The notes beneath the pieces were generated by a model that had not been told where the DNA came from, ran no database searches, and saw only the letters and a list, made by a program, of their open reading frames with translations. From the NCBI GenBank assembly GCA_016715065.1, contig JADKBN010000009.1:84641-148640 (forward strand): a stretch of DNA of 64,000 bases. Direction: 5' to 3'. This document shows positions 16,251 to 25,746 of the stretch, in pieces. The DNA comes from Fibrobacterota bacterium. GTDB lineage: Bacteria > Fibrobacterota > Fibrobacteria > UBA5070. Each line of letters opens with the position of its first letter. Within the stretch, counting starts at the first letter, position 1. Made by a program: the position numbers and the translations under genes.

Positions 16251-17594
16251 GTTTCGAGCCCTCCCTGCTGGCCGCCGATACCACCATCCAGGAACCGGAT
16301 CGGTGCGAGAAACTCTCCGAGTTCCTCCGCAACATCGAGCTGCCCGAGCGACGCAAGATGTTCCTCACTCCTGCCCTCGCCACGCTTTCCGGTGTGGAGC
16401 CTTCGGGAGAGGCCGTGGTGCGAACCCTGTTCCACGTGGGGACCACCTGGCGCAACCACCTGATGCGGGTCCGCGACCTGCGCAACCTCCACAAACTCCG
16501 GTTTCGGCGCGCTCGCGGCGAGAGCTTTGGCGACATGGTGGATCCTGTCGTGGATTCCGTGATGGAGTGCGATCTGGGCGTGTACGTGGAAGCGCTCAAC
16601 CGGGCGGTGGAGACGGGGATTTTTCCGGACCCGGCGGTGATTTCCATTCTGCCTTTGGAAGCCACCTGCCTGCGCGAACGGACGCGCCATTTGGCCAACA
16701 CCGCCGATCCCTACAACATGAAGCTCATCGCGCGGCTTCTGCCGCTGCTACGCATCCAGGACGAACTTTCCGATCGGTTGGACGTGTTGCACCGGGAAGT
16801 GACCACGGGGTGTCGCAGGCCCCGACCTCGGTCTCTACAAGTTCCTGGGCGACAAGGAATACGGCGCGTTCGGCAAGGTGCTCGCCGAGATGCCCAATGG
16901 CCACGAACTGCGGGATCTCCTGGAGATGCAGCGCAAGCTCCAGTTCGATCCCGCCGTGTTGTCGGCCCTGTTCACCTTGGGGAGGTCGCTTCGCTTGCCC
17001 CGGCCGGAGGCCCCCTGGCTGGAGATGTTGTCGTTTTGGTTGCGGTCGCTGGACCCGGCCACGCAGCGTTGGACACTGCGCTGCCCGGTGCATGTCTCCT
17101 TGGCCAAACTGTTGGTGCGTGGAGGTGTGCGCATCGAAGGGCCTGTTCTTTCCTTCGCCGCCTCCGATCTGGTCCTGCCCGCCTTGCTGGATGCCAACAC
17201 GGCCAGTGTGGATCTGTCGGCCGGTCGCAAGCCCCCGCCTCCGGACTGGAAAGGGCTGGTTCTCAGCAACATCACCCGCGACACCCTCATCACGAGCTTC
17301 CTGGCCAACCACAAGTGCGTGCGCGTGCCTGGCCTGGTGGAGTGCGTGGTGGTCAATTCCCGGTCGCTGCAGATTTTGTCTCTGATCGCCACCAAGCGCG
17401 ACCTTTGCACCGGCCACCAGAACAAGGGCGTTCCAGCCGCCTTGTTGAGAAGTCGCAGCAAGATCCCCATGACCCTGCTGCGGCGGTTCATCCACATCCG
17501 GTTCGTTTCCAGGGCGGAACTGAAGGATCTCTCCATCCGCGCGCCCCGCGCCGATGTCCAGAAGGAGATCGAAATGTACCTGGCCACCATCTAG
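16247..17594 (+). pseudogene. unknown helical protein, frameshifted at a G run
   Basis: The gene starts with ATGA overlapping the rhomboid stop. The first ~187 codons read MSFEPSLLAADTT...LHREVTTG. At the GGGG run 16807-16810 the frame must skip one base to continue as GVAGPDLGLYKFLGDKEYG and run to TAG 17594, giving ~448 residues in total. The protein is alpha-helical and Leu/Arg-rich without recognised motifs or membrane segments. Both halves have full coding character, so I read the break as a single extra G, either a recent mutation or an assembly error. The next gene is a GspE/PilB-type ATPase, so a link to a pilus or secretion machine is possible. Confidence 0.6.
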
Positions 17595-17627
17595 AAACGC
17601 CGATGACGGTATCCATGCGAGACATAA

Positions 17628-19127
17628 ATGACATCACCGACCCAGCTTCCCGCCACCGAACAGGAATCCCTCGCCGAGGAGCTGGGACTGGACTTCTGCC
17701 TGCGCCACGAGGTGTTCCCGGTGCGCATCGGGGAGCGCGTGATGCTGCACTTTTCCGCCCAACCCGATCCCGAGCCCGTGGAGGGGGCCTCTGACCTGGT
17801 GGGCGTACCGGCCCACCACATCGCGGCCGTGCCTTGCCGCTCGCACGGGGGACGCCAGCTGGCCGGTCTGCGCGGCCGCCGGGCCGCCCAGGGCGAATCG
17901 GGACTTCTCGCGGGTCTGTCGGAAGACGACCTGTCGGTGGGGAAGGCTCCACCTTGGACGAAATCCGTCGCAAGTCGCAGGCCGAGCCCGTGGTGAAGCT
18001 CGCCGACCACATCTTCGAGGAAGCCTTGCGGTTGTCCGCAACCGACATCCACCTGGAACCCGACGACGCGGGCGTCACGGTGCAGGCTTCGCCGCGACGG
18101 ACTGTTGCGCGAATTCCTGGTGCTGCCGCGGTGGGTGCAGGCGAGCCTCACCAGCCGCATCAAGATCCTGGCCGAGCTGGACATCGTCGAAAAACGCCTT
18201 CCCCAGGACGGCCGCATCCAGCGCCTGTGGCAGGGGGAATCCCTGGACGTGCGCGTTTCCACGCTGCCCACCCGCACCGGCGAAAAGGTGGTGCTTCGGC
18301 TGCTGCGGCAGGATGCCTCGGTGGTGGACCTCGTGCAGGTGGGCATGGGCCCCCGCGTGCGCGCGCTGTTCGAGTCCCTCTGCGACCGGCCGCAGGGTAT
18401 GGTCTTCGTCACCGGTCCCACCGGATCCGGGAAGTCGTCCACCCTGTACGCCGCCTTGCGACGGATTTTGCCGCGCGACATCAACATCACCACCATCGAA
18501 GATCCCATCGAATACCGGCTCAAGGGGGCCAACCAGGTGCAGATCCTGGAGAAGGCGGGCCTGACCTTCGCCGAAGCCCTGAGGTCCATCCTGCGCCAGG
18601 ATCCGGACGTGATCCTGGTGGGTGAGATCCGCGATGCGGAAACGGCCGGCATCGCGGTGCAGGCAGCCCAGACGGGTCACCTCGTCTTTTCCACCCTGCA
18701 CACCAACGACGCGGCGGGCGCGGTCACGCGGCTTTCCGACCTGGGGGTCCCCCGGTTCCTGGTGGCTTCCGCCGTGCTGGGGGTGGTGGCCCAGCGGTTG
18801 GTGCGCAAAATCTGTCCGCATTGCGTCGCATGGTCGGAAACGACCCCAGAAGAACGCGCCGCGTTTCCCGGCGATGCCACCGTGCCCGCTTCCGTGCCGC
18901 GCGCGGTGGGATGCCCCTCCTGCGACGGGACCGGCTACAAGGGACGCACGGGCATTTTCGAGATCCTGGTGGTGGACGATCTCCTGCGCGAGGCGATCGT
19001 GCGGGGCGAGCCGGAAACGGTCATCCGCAAGCTCTCGGGAATGCAGCCGCTTCTGCTGGACGGGCTGGAGAAGGTCGCCGAAGGGCGGACCACCTTGGAG
19101 GAGGTCCTTCGCGTGGGGCTTCGCTAG
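17628..19127 (+). pseudogene. GspE/PilB-type secretion or pilus ATPase, two frameshifts
   Basis: The reconstructed product is ~500 residues. It begins at ATG 17628, loses one G near 17939-17942 (frame resumes at GEGSTLDEIRRK), gains one G near 18085-18086 (resumes at LRRDGLLREFLVLP), then runs intact to 19127. The intact part has SRIKILAELDIVEKRLPQDGR, Walker A GPTGSGKSSTLYAALR, the Asp box (TTIEDPIEYR), Walker B (LRQDPDVILVGEIRDAETA), the His box STLHTNDA, and a four-cysteine zinc site (C-x2-C, C-x2-C). These are hexameric motors of type II secretion or type IV pili. No other machine components are nearby. Confidence 0.82.
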
Positions 19128-19182
19128 GTCCGGCAGCGCCTTGCCAAACGAGGGTGCTCTGCGTAGGTTTACTCCTCGCGAT

Positions 19183-19255
19183 GCGGAAGTAGCTCAGTTG
19201 GTAGAGCTCCTGCTTCCCAAGCAGGTGGTCGTGGGTTCGAGTCCCATTTTCCGCT
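19183..19255 (+). tRNA. tRNA-Gly (CCC)
   Basis: A 73-base cloverleaf: acceptor GCGGAAG with TTTCCGC, D arm GCTC/GAGC, anticodon stem CCTGC/GCAGG with loop TTCCCAA (anticodon CCC), T arm GTGGG-TTCGAGT-CCCAT and discriminator T. CCA is not encoded. A terminator follows at once. Confidence 0.95.
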
Positions 19256-19260
19256 CTCAG

Positions 19261-19301
19261 GACGCCCTCCAGGCCATTCACGGTCCGGGGGGCGTTTTTC
19301 T
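19261..19301 (+). terminator. rho-independent terminator after tRNA-Gly
   Basis: GACGCCCTCC pairs with GGGGGGCGT across a 16-base loop and is followed by TTTTTC. It lies 5 bases after the tRNA and ends its transcript before the VOC gene. Confidence 0.75.
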
Positions 19302-19330
19302 TTCCGCCCAAGATTCCAGGAGGCTTTCCC

Positions 19331-19740
19331 GTGTTCGTCCGTCTCGCCCATGTCTGCTTGAACGTGAAAAATCTCGAACGCTCGGTGGAGTATTACACTA
19401 GGCTTGGCTTCGTGTCCCGGTTTCGTTTCACCCGTGATGGCAAGCCGTTTGGCGCCTACCTGGAGATCGGTCCGGACCAGTACATCGAGATGTTCGAAAA
19501 TCCCGCCTTGGACAAACCGGTCAACACCGGGCTGGTTCACTTTTGCCTGAAGCCACCGACCTGGACACCGAGATGGCTCGTTTGGACGCCTTGGGGATTG
19601 CCTACACGCCCAAAAAACTCGGTTGTGACCACACCTACCAGATCTGGTTGTCCGATCCGGACGGGAACGCCTTCGAAGTGCACCAATACACGGAACACAG
19701 CTTGCAGCGGACCGGCGGGGTGGTGGAAGCAGACTGGTAG
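19331..19740 (+). pseudogene. VOC/glyoxalase-family protein, frameshifted
   Basis: It starts at GTG 19331, with AGGAGG 8 bases upstream. The first half reads VFVRLAHVCLNVKNLERSVEYYTRLGF..GAYLEIGPDQYIEMFEN, a typical betaalpha-beta-beta-beta module with a metal His near position 7. The frame breaks at 19549, where one base is missing. The second half continues in the next frame as EATDLDTEMARLDALGIAY..YQIWLSDPDGNAFEVHQY to TAG 19740, supplying the second module and the metal Glu. The product, ~136 residues, would be a metal-dependent lyase or dioxygenase of the vicinal-oxygen-chelate group; the substrate is unknown. Confidence 0.75.
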
Positions 19741-19871
19741 GAGCCCAAGGAAGCCACGGGACCATGGGAGGGGATTGGTCCTGAAATCGACGAAATGAAC
19801 CGCTTCAGGTATATTTCCGACCCAAGCACCGACACCGGCGAAAGAAGGCCGGAGTCCATTCGGGAGGAAAG

Positions 19872-20579
19872 ATGTCCAAGCTCGCAGGAAAAGTCGCATT
19901 CGTCACCGGTTCCAGTCGCGGAGTCGGAAAACTCGTCGCCGAGGCTCTCGCCAAGCAGGGCGCCAACGTGGTGATCCATGGCCGGACCGCCAAGGCCTGC
20001 CAGGACACGCTGGACCTGGTGACCAAGGCCGGGGCCAAAGGCGCGATCGTGGCGGGCGAACTCTCCGATCCCGCCCAGGTCGAGCGGATCGCCACCGAGG
20101 CGTTGGCCGCCTTCGGCCAGATCGACATCCTCTACAACAACGCGGCGATCCAGACCGTGTGGCGTCCGGAGGGGATCGTGATGCAGGAATTGTCGGATTG
20201 GACGACCGTGTTCCAGATCAACGTGTTCGCCCTGGTGCGCCTCACGGCCCGCATCGTTCCGCAGATGGTGGAACGCGGCTGGGGCCGAGTGGTGCACGTG
20301 ACCTCCGGCATTGACAAAACCTGGCAGCTGGCCGCCTACGGCGCCTCCAAGTGGGCGGTGGACAAGTTCACCGACGACAACGCGGCCGAACTGGCCGGCA
20401 CCGGGGTGATCGTCTCGCGCCTGGATCCGGGCTGGCTTCGCACCGATCTGGGCGGCCCCAACGCCGACAACGCCCCGGAATCCGTCCTTCCCGGAGCGAT
20501 GGTTCCGGTGATGTTGCCCGACACCGCTGTGGGCGGCCAATTTTTCCGTGCCCAGGAGCTGCGCGACGCGGTGATCTGA
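19872..20579 (+). CDS. short-chain dehydrogenase/reductase
   Basis: 235 residues, a classical SDR: cofactor motif TGSSRGVG near the N-terminus, the N-N-A-A segment LYNNAAIQ, the catalytic Ser in VVHVTSGIDK, and Y-x-x-x-K in AAYGASKWAVDKF. The HGRT after the second strand (basic, no acidic residue) suggests NADP(H) preference. The substrate is not predictable. GGAGGAAAG lies just before the ATG. It is a single gene followed by palindromic repeats. Confidence 0.9.
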   Translation: MSKLAGKVAFVTGSSRGVGKLVAEALAKQGANVVIHGRTAKACQDTLDLVTKAGAKGAIVAGELSDPAQVERIATEALAAFGQIDILYNNAAIQTVWRPEGIVMQELSDWTTVFQINVFALVRLTARIVPQMVERGWGRVVHVTSGIDKTWQLAAYGASKWAVDKFTDDNAAELAGTGVIVSRLDPGWLRTDLGGPNADNAPESVLPGAMVPVMLPDTAVGGQFFRAQELRDAVI

Positions 20580-20612
20580 GGTTTGGTCATCGGGTCGTGG
20601 CTTTAACCCGAT

Positions 20613-20755
20613 CCTCCGTTCGCCCTTCGAGACGCTACGCTCCTCAGGACGAACGGAGGTTGCACGCTTTTGGCTACAGAATAGCCCAACAAGCAGGGGG
20701 CTCTACCCGTTCTTCCTGAGGAGCGGCTTTGCCGCGTCTCGAAGGGCGAACGGGG
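20613..20755. repeat. inverted pair of intergenic palindromic repeats
   Basis: Two copies in opposite orientation fill the convergent gap. The first runs from CCTCCGTTCGCCCTTCG to CTCAGGACGAACGGAGG (20613-20659), and the inverse copy from CCGTTCTTCCTGAGGAGCGG to CTCGAAGGGCGAACGG (20707-20754). Each can fold into a hairpin, and the pair could fold into one large cruciform. Confidence 0.65.
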
Positions 20756-20763
20756 GGGGCTGA

Positions 20764-21765
20764 CTACGCCGAGGGTGGTTGGCGAGCGCCGCGCTTCTTC
20801 CAGGCCATCCAGAAAAGCAGCCCAGGGATGGCCCAGGAGGCGGAAGCGAATCGCAAGACCAGGATCGTTTCCGAACCCGTCCAGCCCGGCAATCCCAGTC
20901 GTGAGAAGCCCAGCGCACCGATCGATTCTCCCACGCCCACTCCCCCCGGAGAGAGGGGAAGGCTGTTTCCGATCATCGTGGTGGGAAGAAGCACGCCCAA
21001 GGCTGCCGGTCCGACGGTGATGTCCAGAACTCCCACGCAGAGCATTCCGACTCCGACGATCATGAGTTGGGCTACCAGCGAAATGGCCAGGATCTTCACC
21101 AGAATCGTTCGATCGGTGGCGGATTTGGCCACCGTGGCCAAGGTGGCGCGCAGGAAGGCCAGCGGACGCACCAGCCAGCGGTGTTCGCTGTGGGGGAGCA
21201 AGCGGAGGGCCTGAGGGCTCCAAAAGCCCGCCAACACACAAGCTGTGGAGCACAAGCCTCCCACCAGCAGAGTCCAGCGACCGATGTGCGAGAGCGGCCC
21301 CCCAAGCACGACGGAAACGGTGCTCCAAAGGGTCCAGGAAAGGAACATGCCGGAAATACCCGACCAACGATCGATGGCCATCGTCCCGAGGATCTTGGAG
21401 AACGGGTGATCGCGATCGGTGACCACCCAGCCTTTGGCCAAGTCCCCTGCGCCGTTTCCCGGCAGGCACGTGGATATTCCCAACGAAATCAAGGTGAGAC
21501 GAAAGGCCTCGAATCGGCCCAAATGGAGGTCCGCCGTACGCGCCACGATCCGCCAACGCAACCCCATCACCCAGAAAACCGCCCCGTGGAGCGCTACCGC
21601 CGCCAGGGCCAGGAATGGGTGGGCCTGAAACCGTGCGGCCAGATGCCCCGGTCGCAGAAGGCCGCGGTCCCACAAAAGCCAGCAAAGCCCGACGCCGATG
21701 GCGATCTTGGCGATCCAAAGGGCCGAACTCTTGATGGATTGGCGCACGCCCGCCAAGGTAGACAC
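20764..21765 (-). CDS. flippase-like integral membrane protein (lysylphosphatidylglycerol-synthase transmembrane type)
   Basis: About 333 residues from GTG 21765; the frame is open further up, but those residues are not protein-like. There are seven or eight membrane helices, with family motifs LGISTCLPGNGAGDLAKGWVV near 100 and GNSLPLSPGGVGVGESIGALGF near 270, as in the UPF0104 group (glycosyltransferase-associated or lipid-flipping membrane proteins). The role is probably in lipid or cell-envelope glycan traffic. It lies 35 bases downstream of the DUF192 gene on the same strand. Confidence 0.75.
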   Translation of the reverse strand: MSTLAGVRQSIKSSALWIAKIAIGVGLCWLLWDRGLLRPGHLAARFQAHPFLALAAVALHGAVFWVMGLRWRIVARTADLHLGRFEAFRLTLISLGISTCLPGNGAGDLAKGWVVTDRDHPFSKILGTMAIDRWSGISGMFLSWTLWSTVSVVLGGPLSHIGRWTLLVGGLCSTACVLAGFWSPQALRLLPHSEHRWLVRPLAFLRATLATVAKSATDRTILVKILAISLVAQLMIVGVGMLCVGVLDITVGPAALGVLLPTTMIGNSLPLSPGGVGVGESIGALGFSRLGLPGWTGSETILVLRFASASWAIPGLLFWMAWKKRGARQPPSA

Positions 21766-21800
21766 CTCGGCGCACGCCTGCCCCTCCAATCTAGGGACGC

Positions 21801-22280
21801 CTACCTTTTGGTGGTGAATTTGGCGATGGAGGGGATTCGTTGGCCCACTTTCACGCCAAAGGAGGCGTACCATCCCCGGTTGACTTCCAGAGCGTACTTG
21901 ACCCGGGGACTTGCGGACGGGTATTGTCGGAGCCGTTCCGGCTCCACCCCGGGCTCGACCACCATGGTCTGGATATCCACGATCGTACCTGTGCTGTCCA
22001 GATAGGCGATGTCCAGATCCAGCTTGCAATCGATCATCCAAAACGCGCGTCGTGCTTCCTGCGGGAAAACGAAGAGCATGCCACGGCTCCAGTCCAAGGA
22101 AGGCCGGTGGGACAAACCCAAGGTGCGCAAGGAATCGTTGTCCACGACTTCCACCACCAATTTCGCGCCCCCGAGCTCCAAGGTGGCGCTCTGGGTCCGT
22201 GCCACGACGGCGACGGGTGTCGGGGCCGGTCGGACAATGGACTTCGAAACGACCAGAGAGAGAAGGAGCGCGAAAATCAT
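21801..22280 (-). CDS. DUF192 family protein, exported
   Basis: 159 residues. A hydrophobic N-terminus (MIFALLLSLVVSKSIV) acts as signal or anchor. The domain carries LVVEVVDNDSLRTLGLSHRP..GMLFVFPQEARRAFWMIDCKLDLDIAYLDSTGTIVDI, the DUF192 pattern (Glu/Met-rich beta-barrel of unknown role). Its ATG overlaps the stop of the upstream DEAD-box helicase gene by 4 bases (ATGA), so it is translated from the helicase mRNA. Confidence 0.85.
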   Translation of the reverse strand: MIFALLLSLVVSKSIVRPAPTPVAVVARTQSATLELGGAKLVVEVVDNDSLRTLGLSHRPSLDWSRGMLFVFPQEARRAFWMIDCKLDLDIAYLDSTGTIVDIQTMVVEPGVEPERLRQYPSASPRVKYALEVNRGWYASFGVKVGQRIPSIAKFTTKR

Positions 22281-23878
22281 TTATTGCCTCCGGTGATCCG
22301 GCCCCAGATGCGTCCGATCAATCCCGACTTGCCGGAATCACCGGTCTTGCCAGCGGTCCCGCTTTTACCGGCCTTGGCCGGAGCACCACCCCTGGGGGAG
22401 GAAGCGCTCTTGGCCGGGCTTCCCGAGCGGCCTGATCCGGAATTGGAAGAATCTCCTTGGTCTCGATCGCGACCGCCCCGGTTGCGACGTCGACGGTTGC
22501 CCGCAGCGCCGCCTTCCTGCGAGGAGCCTCGCTCGGATCCACGATCGGAAGACCGGCTGGACCCGCGATCGGAAGGGCGGCCGGATCCGCCACGTTCCGA
22601 ACCACGCTCCGAGGAACGCCCGTTGTCCCCGCCGCGTGGGGAGGGGGCGGCGGAGCGCTTGCGTTCGGAGGATCCTTGGCCAGACCGGCCATCCCTGCGC
22701 TGTTGCTGGGCTTTTGGCTTGGATTCGGTAGAACGATGTTCGGAGCTGGACCTGCCCTCGTAACCGGGCAGCCATTCGATGGTGCGGCCGATGCGCTTTT
22801 CGATGTCGCGCAGGGCCTCGGAATCGTCCGAGGTCACGAAGGTGATGGCCTTGCCCGATGCTCCGGCGCGACCCGTACGGCCGATCCGGTGCACGTAGGT
22901 GTCGGGGTCGGCGGGAATGTCGTAGTTCACCACCAGACGGATTTCGTCAATGTCCAATCCCCGCGCGGCGATGTCGGATGCCACCAGCACGGGCATGGAA
23001 CCGTCGCGAAAGCCCGCCAACGCCTTGGTGCGCGCTCCCTGGCTCTTGTCTCCGTGGATGGCCATGGCCGGGATTCCCGCCTTGTCCAGCCGCTTGCAGA
23101 CGCGGTCTGCGCCGTGCTTGGTGCGCGTGAACACCAGGGCGCGTCCGTCCACTCCCGCCAGGAGGGTTTCCAGGAGTTCGGGTTTGCCGTCCTTTTCCAC
23201 GCTGGCCATCGCCTGGTCCACCGTTTCCGCGGCGGTGGCGGCGGGCGCCACGGCCACCGTCACGGGGTCGTGCAGGAGTCCGTCGGCCAGATCGCGGATC
23301 TCTTCGGGCATGGTGGCGGAAAAGAACAGGGTCTGGCGCTTGCCCGGAACCTGCTTGATGATCCTCTTGATGTCTGGCAGAAAACCCATGTCCATCATGC
23401 GGTCGGCTTCGTCCAGCACGAGCACTTCCACGCCGGAGAGGTCCACCACGCGCTGGCCCATCAGATCCAGCAGTCGACCGGGGCAGGCCACCAGGATGTC
23501 CACGCCGCGGCGAAGTTCGTCTTCCTGGGGCCGCTGTCCGACGCCGCCGAACACCACCGCGGTGCGAAAGTGCAGATTCCGTCCGTAGGTACGGAAACTG
23601 TCACTGATCTGGGCGGCCAGTTCGCGGGTGGGGGCGACCACCAGAACACGCGGGATGCGCCGGGAGCCGTTGGGCACGGGTGTGCTTTCCAGACGGTGCA
23701 GGATGGGAAGGGCGAAGGCCGCGGTCTTGCCGGTGCCGGTCTGGGCGATGCCCAGCACGTCGCGGCCTTCCATCACGGGAGGGATGGCGCGCGCCTGGAT
23801 GGGGGTCGGGCGCTCGTAGCCTTCCTGCTCCAGCGAACGGAGAAGGGGGGCGGAAAGATGTAGATCGGAAAAACGCAT
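22277..23878 (-). CDS. DEAD-box ATP-dependent RNA helicase, RhlE-like
   Basis: 533 residues. All core motifs are present: Q motif YERPTPIQARAIPP, motif I AQTGTGKTAAF, Ia PTRELAAQ, II VLDEADRM, III SATMP, V DIAARGLDI, VI HRIGRTGRAG. The C-terminal ~160 residues are a disordered Arg/Ser/Gly tail with repeated S-S-D-R-G-S-E-R-G units, typical of RhlE-type helicases that unwind structured RNA in ribosome assembly and RNA decay. The start MRFSDLHLS fits the family. Confidence 0.92.
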   Translation of the reverse strand: MRFSDLHLSAPLLRSLEQEGYERPTPIQARAIPPVMEGRDVLGIAQTGTGKTAAFALPILHRLESTPVPNGSRRIPRVLVVAPTRELAAQISDSFRTYGRNLHFRTAVVFGGVGQRPQEDELRRGVDILVACPGRLLDLMGQRVVDLSGVEVLVLDEADRMMDMGFLPDIKRIIKQVPGKRQTLFFSATMPEEIRDLADGLLHDPVTVAVAPAATAAETVDQAMASVEKDGKPELLETLLAGVDGRALVFTRTKHGADRVCKRLDKAGIPAMAIHGDKSQGARTKALAGFRDGSMPVLVASDIAARGLDIDEIRLVVNYDIPADPDTYVHRIGRTGRAGASGKAITFVTSDDSEALRDIEKRIGRTIEWLPGYEGRSSSEHRSTESKPKAQQQRRDGRSGQGSSERKRSAAPSPRGGDNGRSSERGSERGGSGRPSDRGSSRSSDRGSERGSSQEGGAAGNRRRRNRGGRDRDQGDSSNSGSGRSGSPAKSASSPRGGAPAKAGKSGTAGKTGDSGKSGLIGRIWGRITGGNK

Positions 23879-23935
23879 GGTTGCTTTCTGGTGGCCGTCT
23901 GCCGTTCCGTTTCCGGGAATCGGTGGCCGTTGGTT

Positions 23936-25714
23936 TCAGGAGACGTGTTTTGTCAAAAACGCGTCGAGATCTTGGTAGTAGGCTTGGATGGTCTCGGACC
24001 GTCGCCAGCCGTGGCCTTCGCCGTCGAACACGCGGTAGTGGTGGGGAATGCCCGCCTGTTTGAGGGCTTCGACGATGCGTTCGGCCTGGTCGGGAGGGAC
24101 GACCTTGTCGTCCGCGCCTTGGAAGACGGCCAGGGGATCGCGGATGGACGCGCCACGGTTGACGGGGCTGCGCGAACGGTAGAGGTCGATTTCCTTGGGG
24201 TAGGGAGCGACCAGGGAATGGAGGTAGCGGGACTCGAACTTGTGCGTGGTCAGTTCCAATTGGACAAGATCCGTCACGCCGTAGTTGGAGATGCCGGCCC
24301 GGAACAGGCCGGGGTGGTCGGCCAGCGCGTTGAGCACGGTGAATCCGCCCGAGGATCCTCCTTTGATCGCCATGCGGGAGGGGTCCGCGATGCCTTGGGA
24401 GACCATGGCGCGCGCCCCTTGGCAGCAATCGAAGGTGTCCAGTTCCCCCCAGCGTCCAGCCAGCGCCTGTCGGTAGCGCTCGCCGTAGCCGGTGGATCCT
24501 CTGTAGTTGACTTCCAGCACCGCCCAGCCCAGGTCCGTGAAAAAACACGTATCGGGTGAAAACGACGCCGTGCGGGCCGAGGTGGGTCCACCGTGGACGT
24601 TCACGAGAAGAGGCCATCCCGCCGAGGGGCGCGACGCGCCTTTGGGCGTGAAGAGCATTCCATGGACATCCGCTTGGCCGTCTTTCCAGCTCACGGGGCG
24701 GCCATCGGGAAGAAGGCCGCCGGTGCTCGGGAACGATTTGGCGATCTCGTGCCAGGCTCCGTCCCAGCGCACGACCCTGTCGGGGAGGTCGGGCGCGCAG
24801 GCGATTGCCAAAAATTGTCCGCCCGAGGGGTGGGCGGATATCTGCGAGAAGGCGCGATAGGGGCCGGGATCGATCTCGCGGACCGTTCCGTCCAGATCGA
24901 TGTCCAGCACCCGGCCTTCGCCGTTTTTGGAGTCCAGCACCCAAAGGCGGTGCGGACCGTTCCAAGCCAGCACACGGATCCCTTGGATCCAGGCGGGAGG
25001 CAGGAGTCCGTCGGAGATGTGCAAGGTGCGCGGCAGGTCGTTTCCCAGGCCCACGCATTGCAGTCTGTAGCTGGTGCCGTCGCTTTCGATCCAGGCAAGC
25101 TGCCGACCATCGGGCGACCAGGTGGGCTGCAGGACAGGTCGATCGGTCGCCCCCGCCACTTGACGAGGCGACAGGATCCGTCCCTTTTCCGGGTCGAGCT
25201 CGGCCACCATCAGGCGCGCACCGTCCCAGGGCATGGAAGGGTGGTCCCATTCCACCCACGCGATACGGGTGCCGTCCGGGTGCCAGGTGGGTTGCATGTA
25301 GAAGTCTGCGCCTCGCACCAGATCCACGGGCCAGCGAGAGCCATCGGTAGGCGCCAGCGCGATCACGTCCAAGTCGTCCAGGCTGTGGATGCAAAGCACC
25401 CAGGCGCCATCGGGACTGATCGCGGGCGAGGCCGAGGCTCCGAACCTGGGCCAGATCGCTTTCGCAGCCTCCCCCGGTCGTTTGCGGGAAAGCGCCCCGC
25501 CCCGGGGCACAAAAACCAGATCCCGACCGTGGAGCGTGAAATCGCCACCGCCATAGCCGACTCCCGCCCGAATCGAACAATCGGGCGCGAGATCGATGCG
25601 TTCGCCGGAGGGTTCCAGGCAAAGCACTGCGCTGCGGTCGCTACGGCCTTCCAGCCAGACGGGGCATCCGTCCTGGGTCCAGGCCGTGTCATCCAGACGC
25701 AAACGGGTGGACAT
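23936..25714 (-). CDS. prolyl-oligopeptidase (S9) family peptidase
   Basis: 592 residues from ATG 25714. The N-terminal ~340 residues form a beta-propeller with WSPDGRQLAWIES- and ISPDGAWVL-type blades. The C-terminal alpha/beta-hydrolase domain has VNVHGGPTSARTASF, the nucleophile motif GGSSGGF (~residue 445), the Asp in FQGADDKVVPP and the His in DGEGHGW. S9 enzymes cleave short peptides, and this order is typical of acylaminoacyl-peptidase-like members. No signal peptide is seen, so it is probably cytoplasmic. It lies 32 bases after the reductase gene on the same strand. Confidence 0.92.
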   Translation of the reverse strand: MSTRLRLDDTAWTQDGCPVWLEGRSDRSAVLCLEPSGERIDLAPDCSIRAGVGYGGGDFTLHGRDLVFVPRGGALSRKRPGEAAKAIWPRFGASASPAISPDGAWVLCIHSLDDLDVIALAPTDGSRWPVDLVRGADFYMQPTWHPDGTRIAWVEWDHPSMPWDGARLMVAELDPEKGRILSPRQVAGATDRPVLQPTWSPDGRQLAWIESDGTSYRLQCVGLGNDLPRTLHISDGLLPPAWIQGIRVLAWNGPHRLWVLDSKNGEGRVLDIDLDGTVREIDPGPYRAFSQISAHPSGGQFLAIACAPDLPDRVVRWDGAWHEIAKSFPSTGGLLPDGRPVSWKDGQADVHGMLFTPKGASRPSAGWPLLVNVHGGPTSARTASFSPDTCFFTDLGWAVLEVNYRGSTGYGERYRQALAGRWGELDTFDCCQGARAMVSQGIADPSRMAIKGGSSGGFTVLNALADHPGLFRAGISNYGVTDLVQLELTTHKFESRYLHSLVAPYPKEIDLYRSRSPVNRGASIRDPLAVFQGADDKVVPPDQAERIVEALKQAGIPHHYRVFDGEGHGWRRSETIQAYYQDLDAFLTKHVS

Positions 25715-25746
25715 CCGCTCGGGGGTCCACCAGCGCGTCCCTGTTG

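Noticed and set aside
16803..16812. Programmed frameshifting at the GGGG run
   Set aside because: No slippery heptamer or following stem is evident, and similar single-base breaks occur in unrelated genes, which fits error or mutation better.
23601..25622. 673-codon minus-strand frame overlapping helicase and peptidase
   Set aside because: Arg/Pro-rich shadow; both true genes have complete catalytic motifs in other frames.
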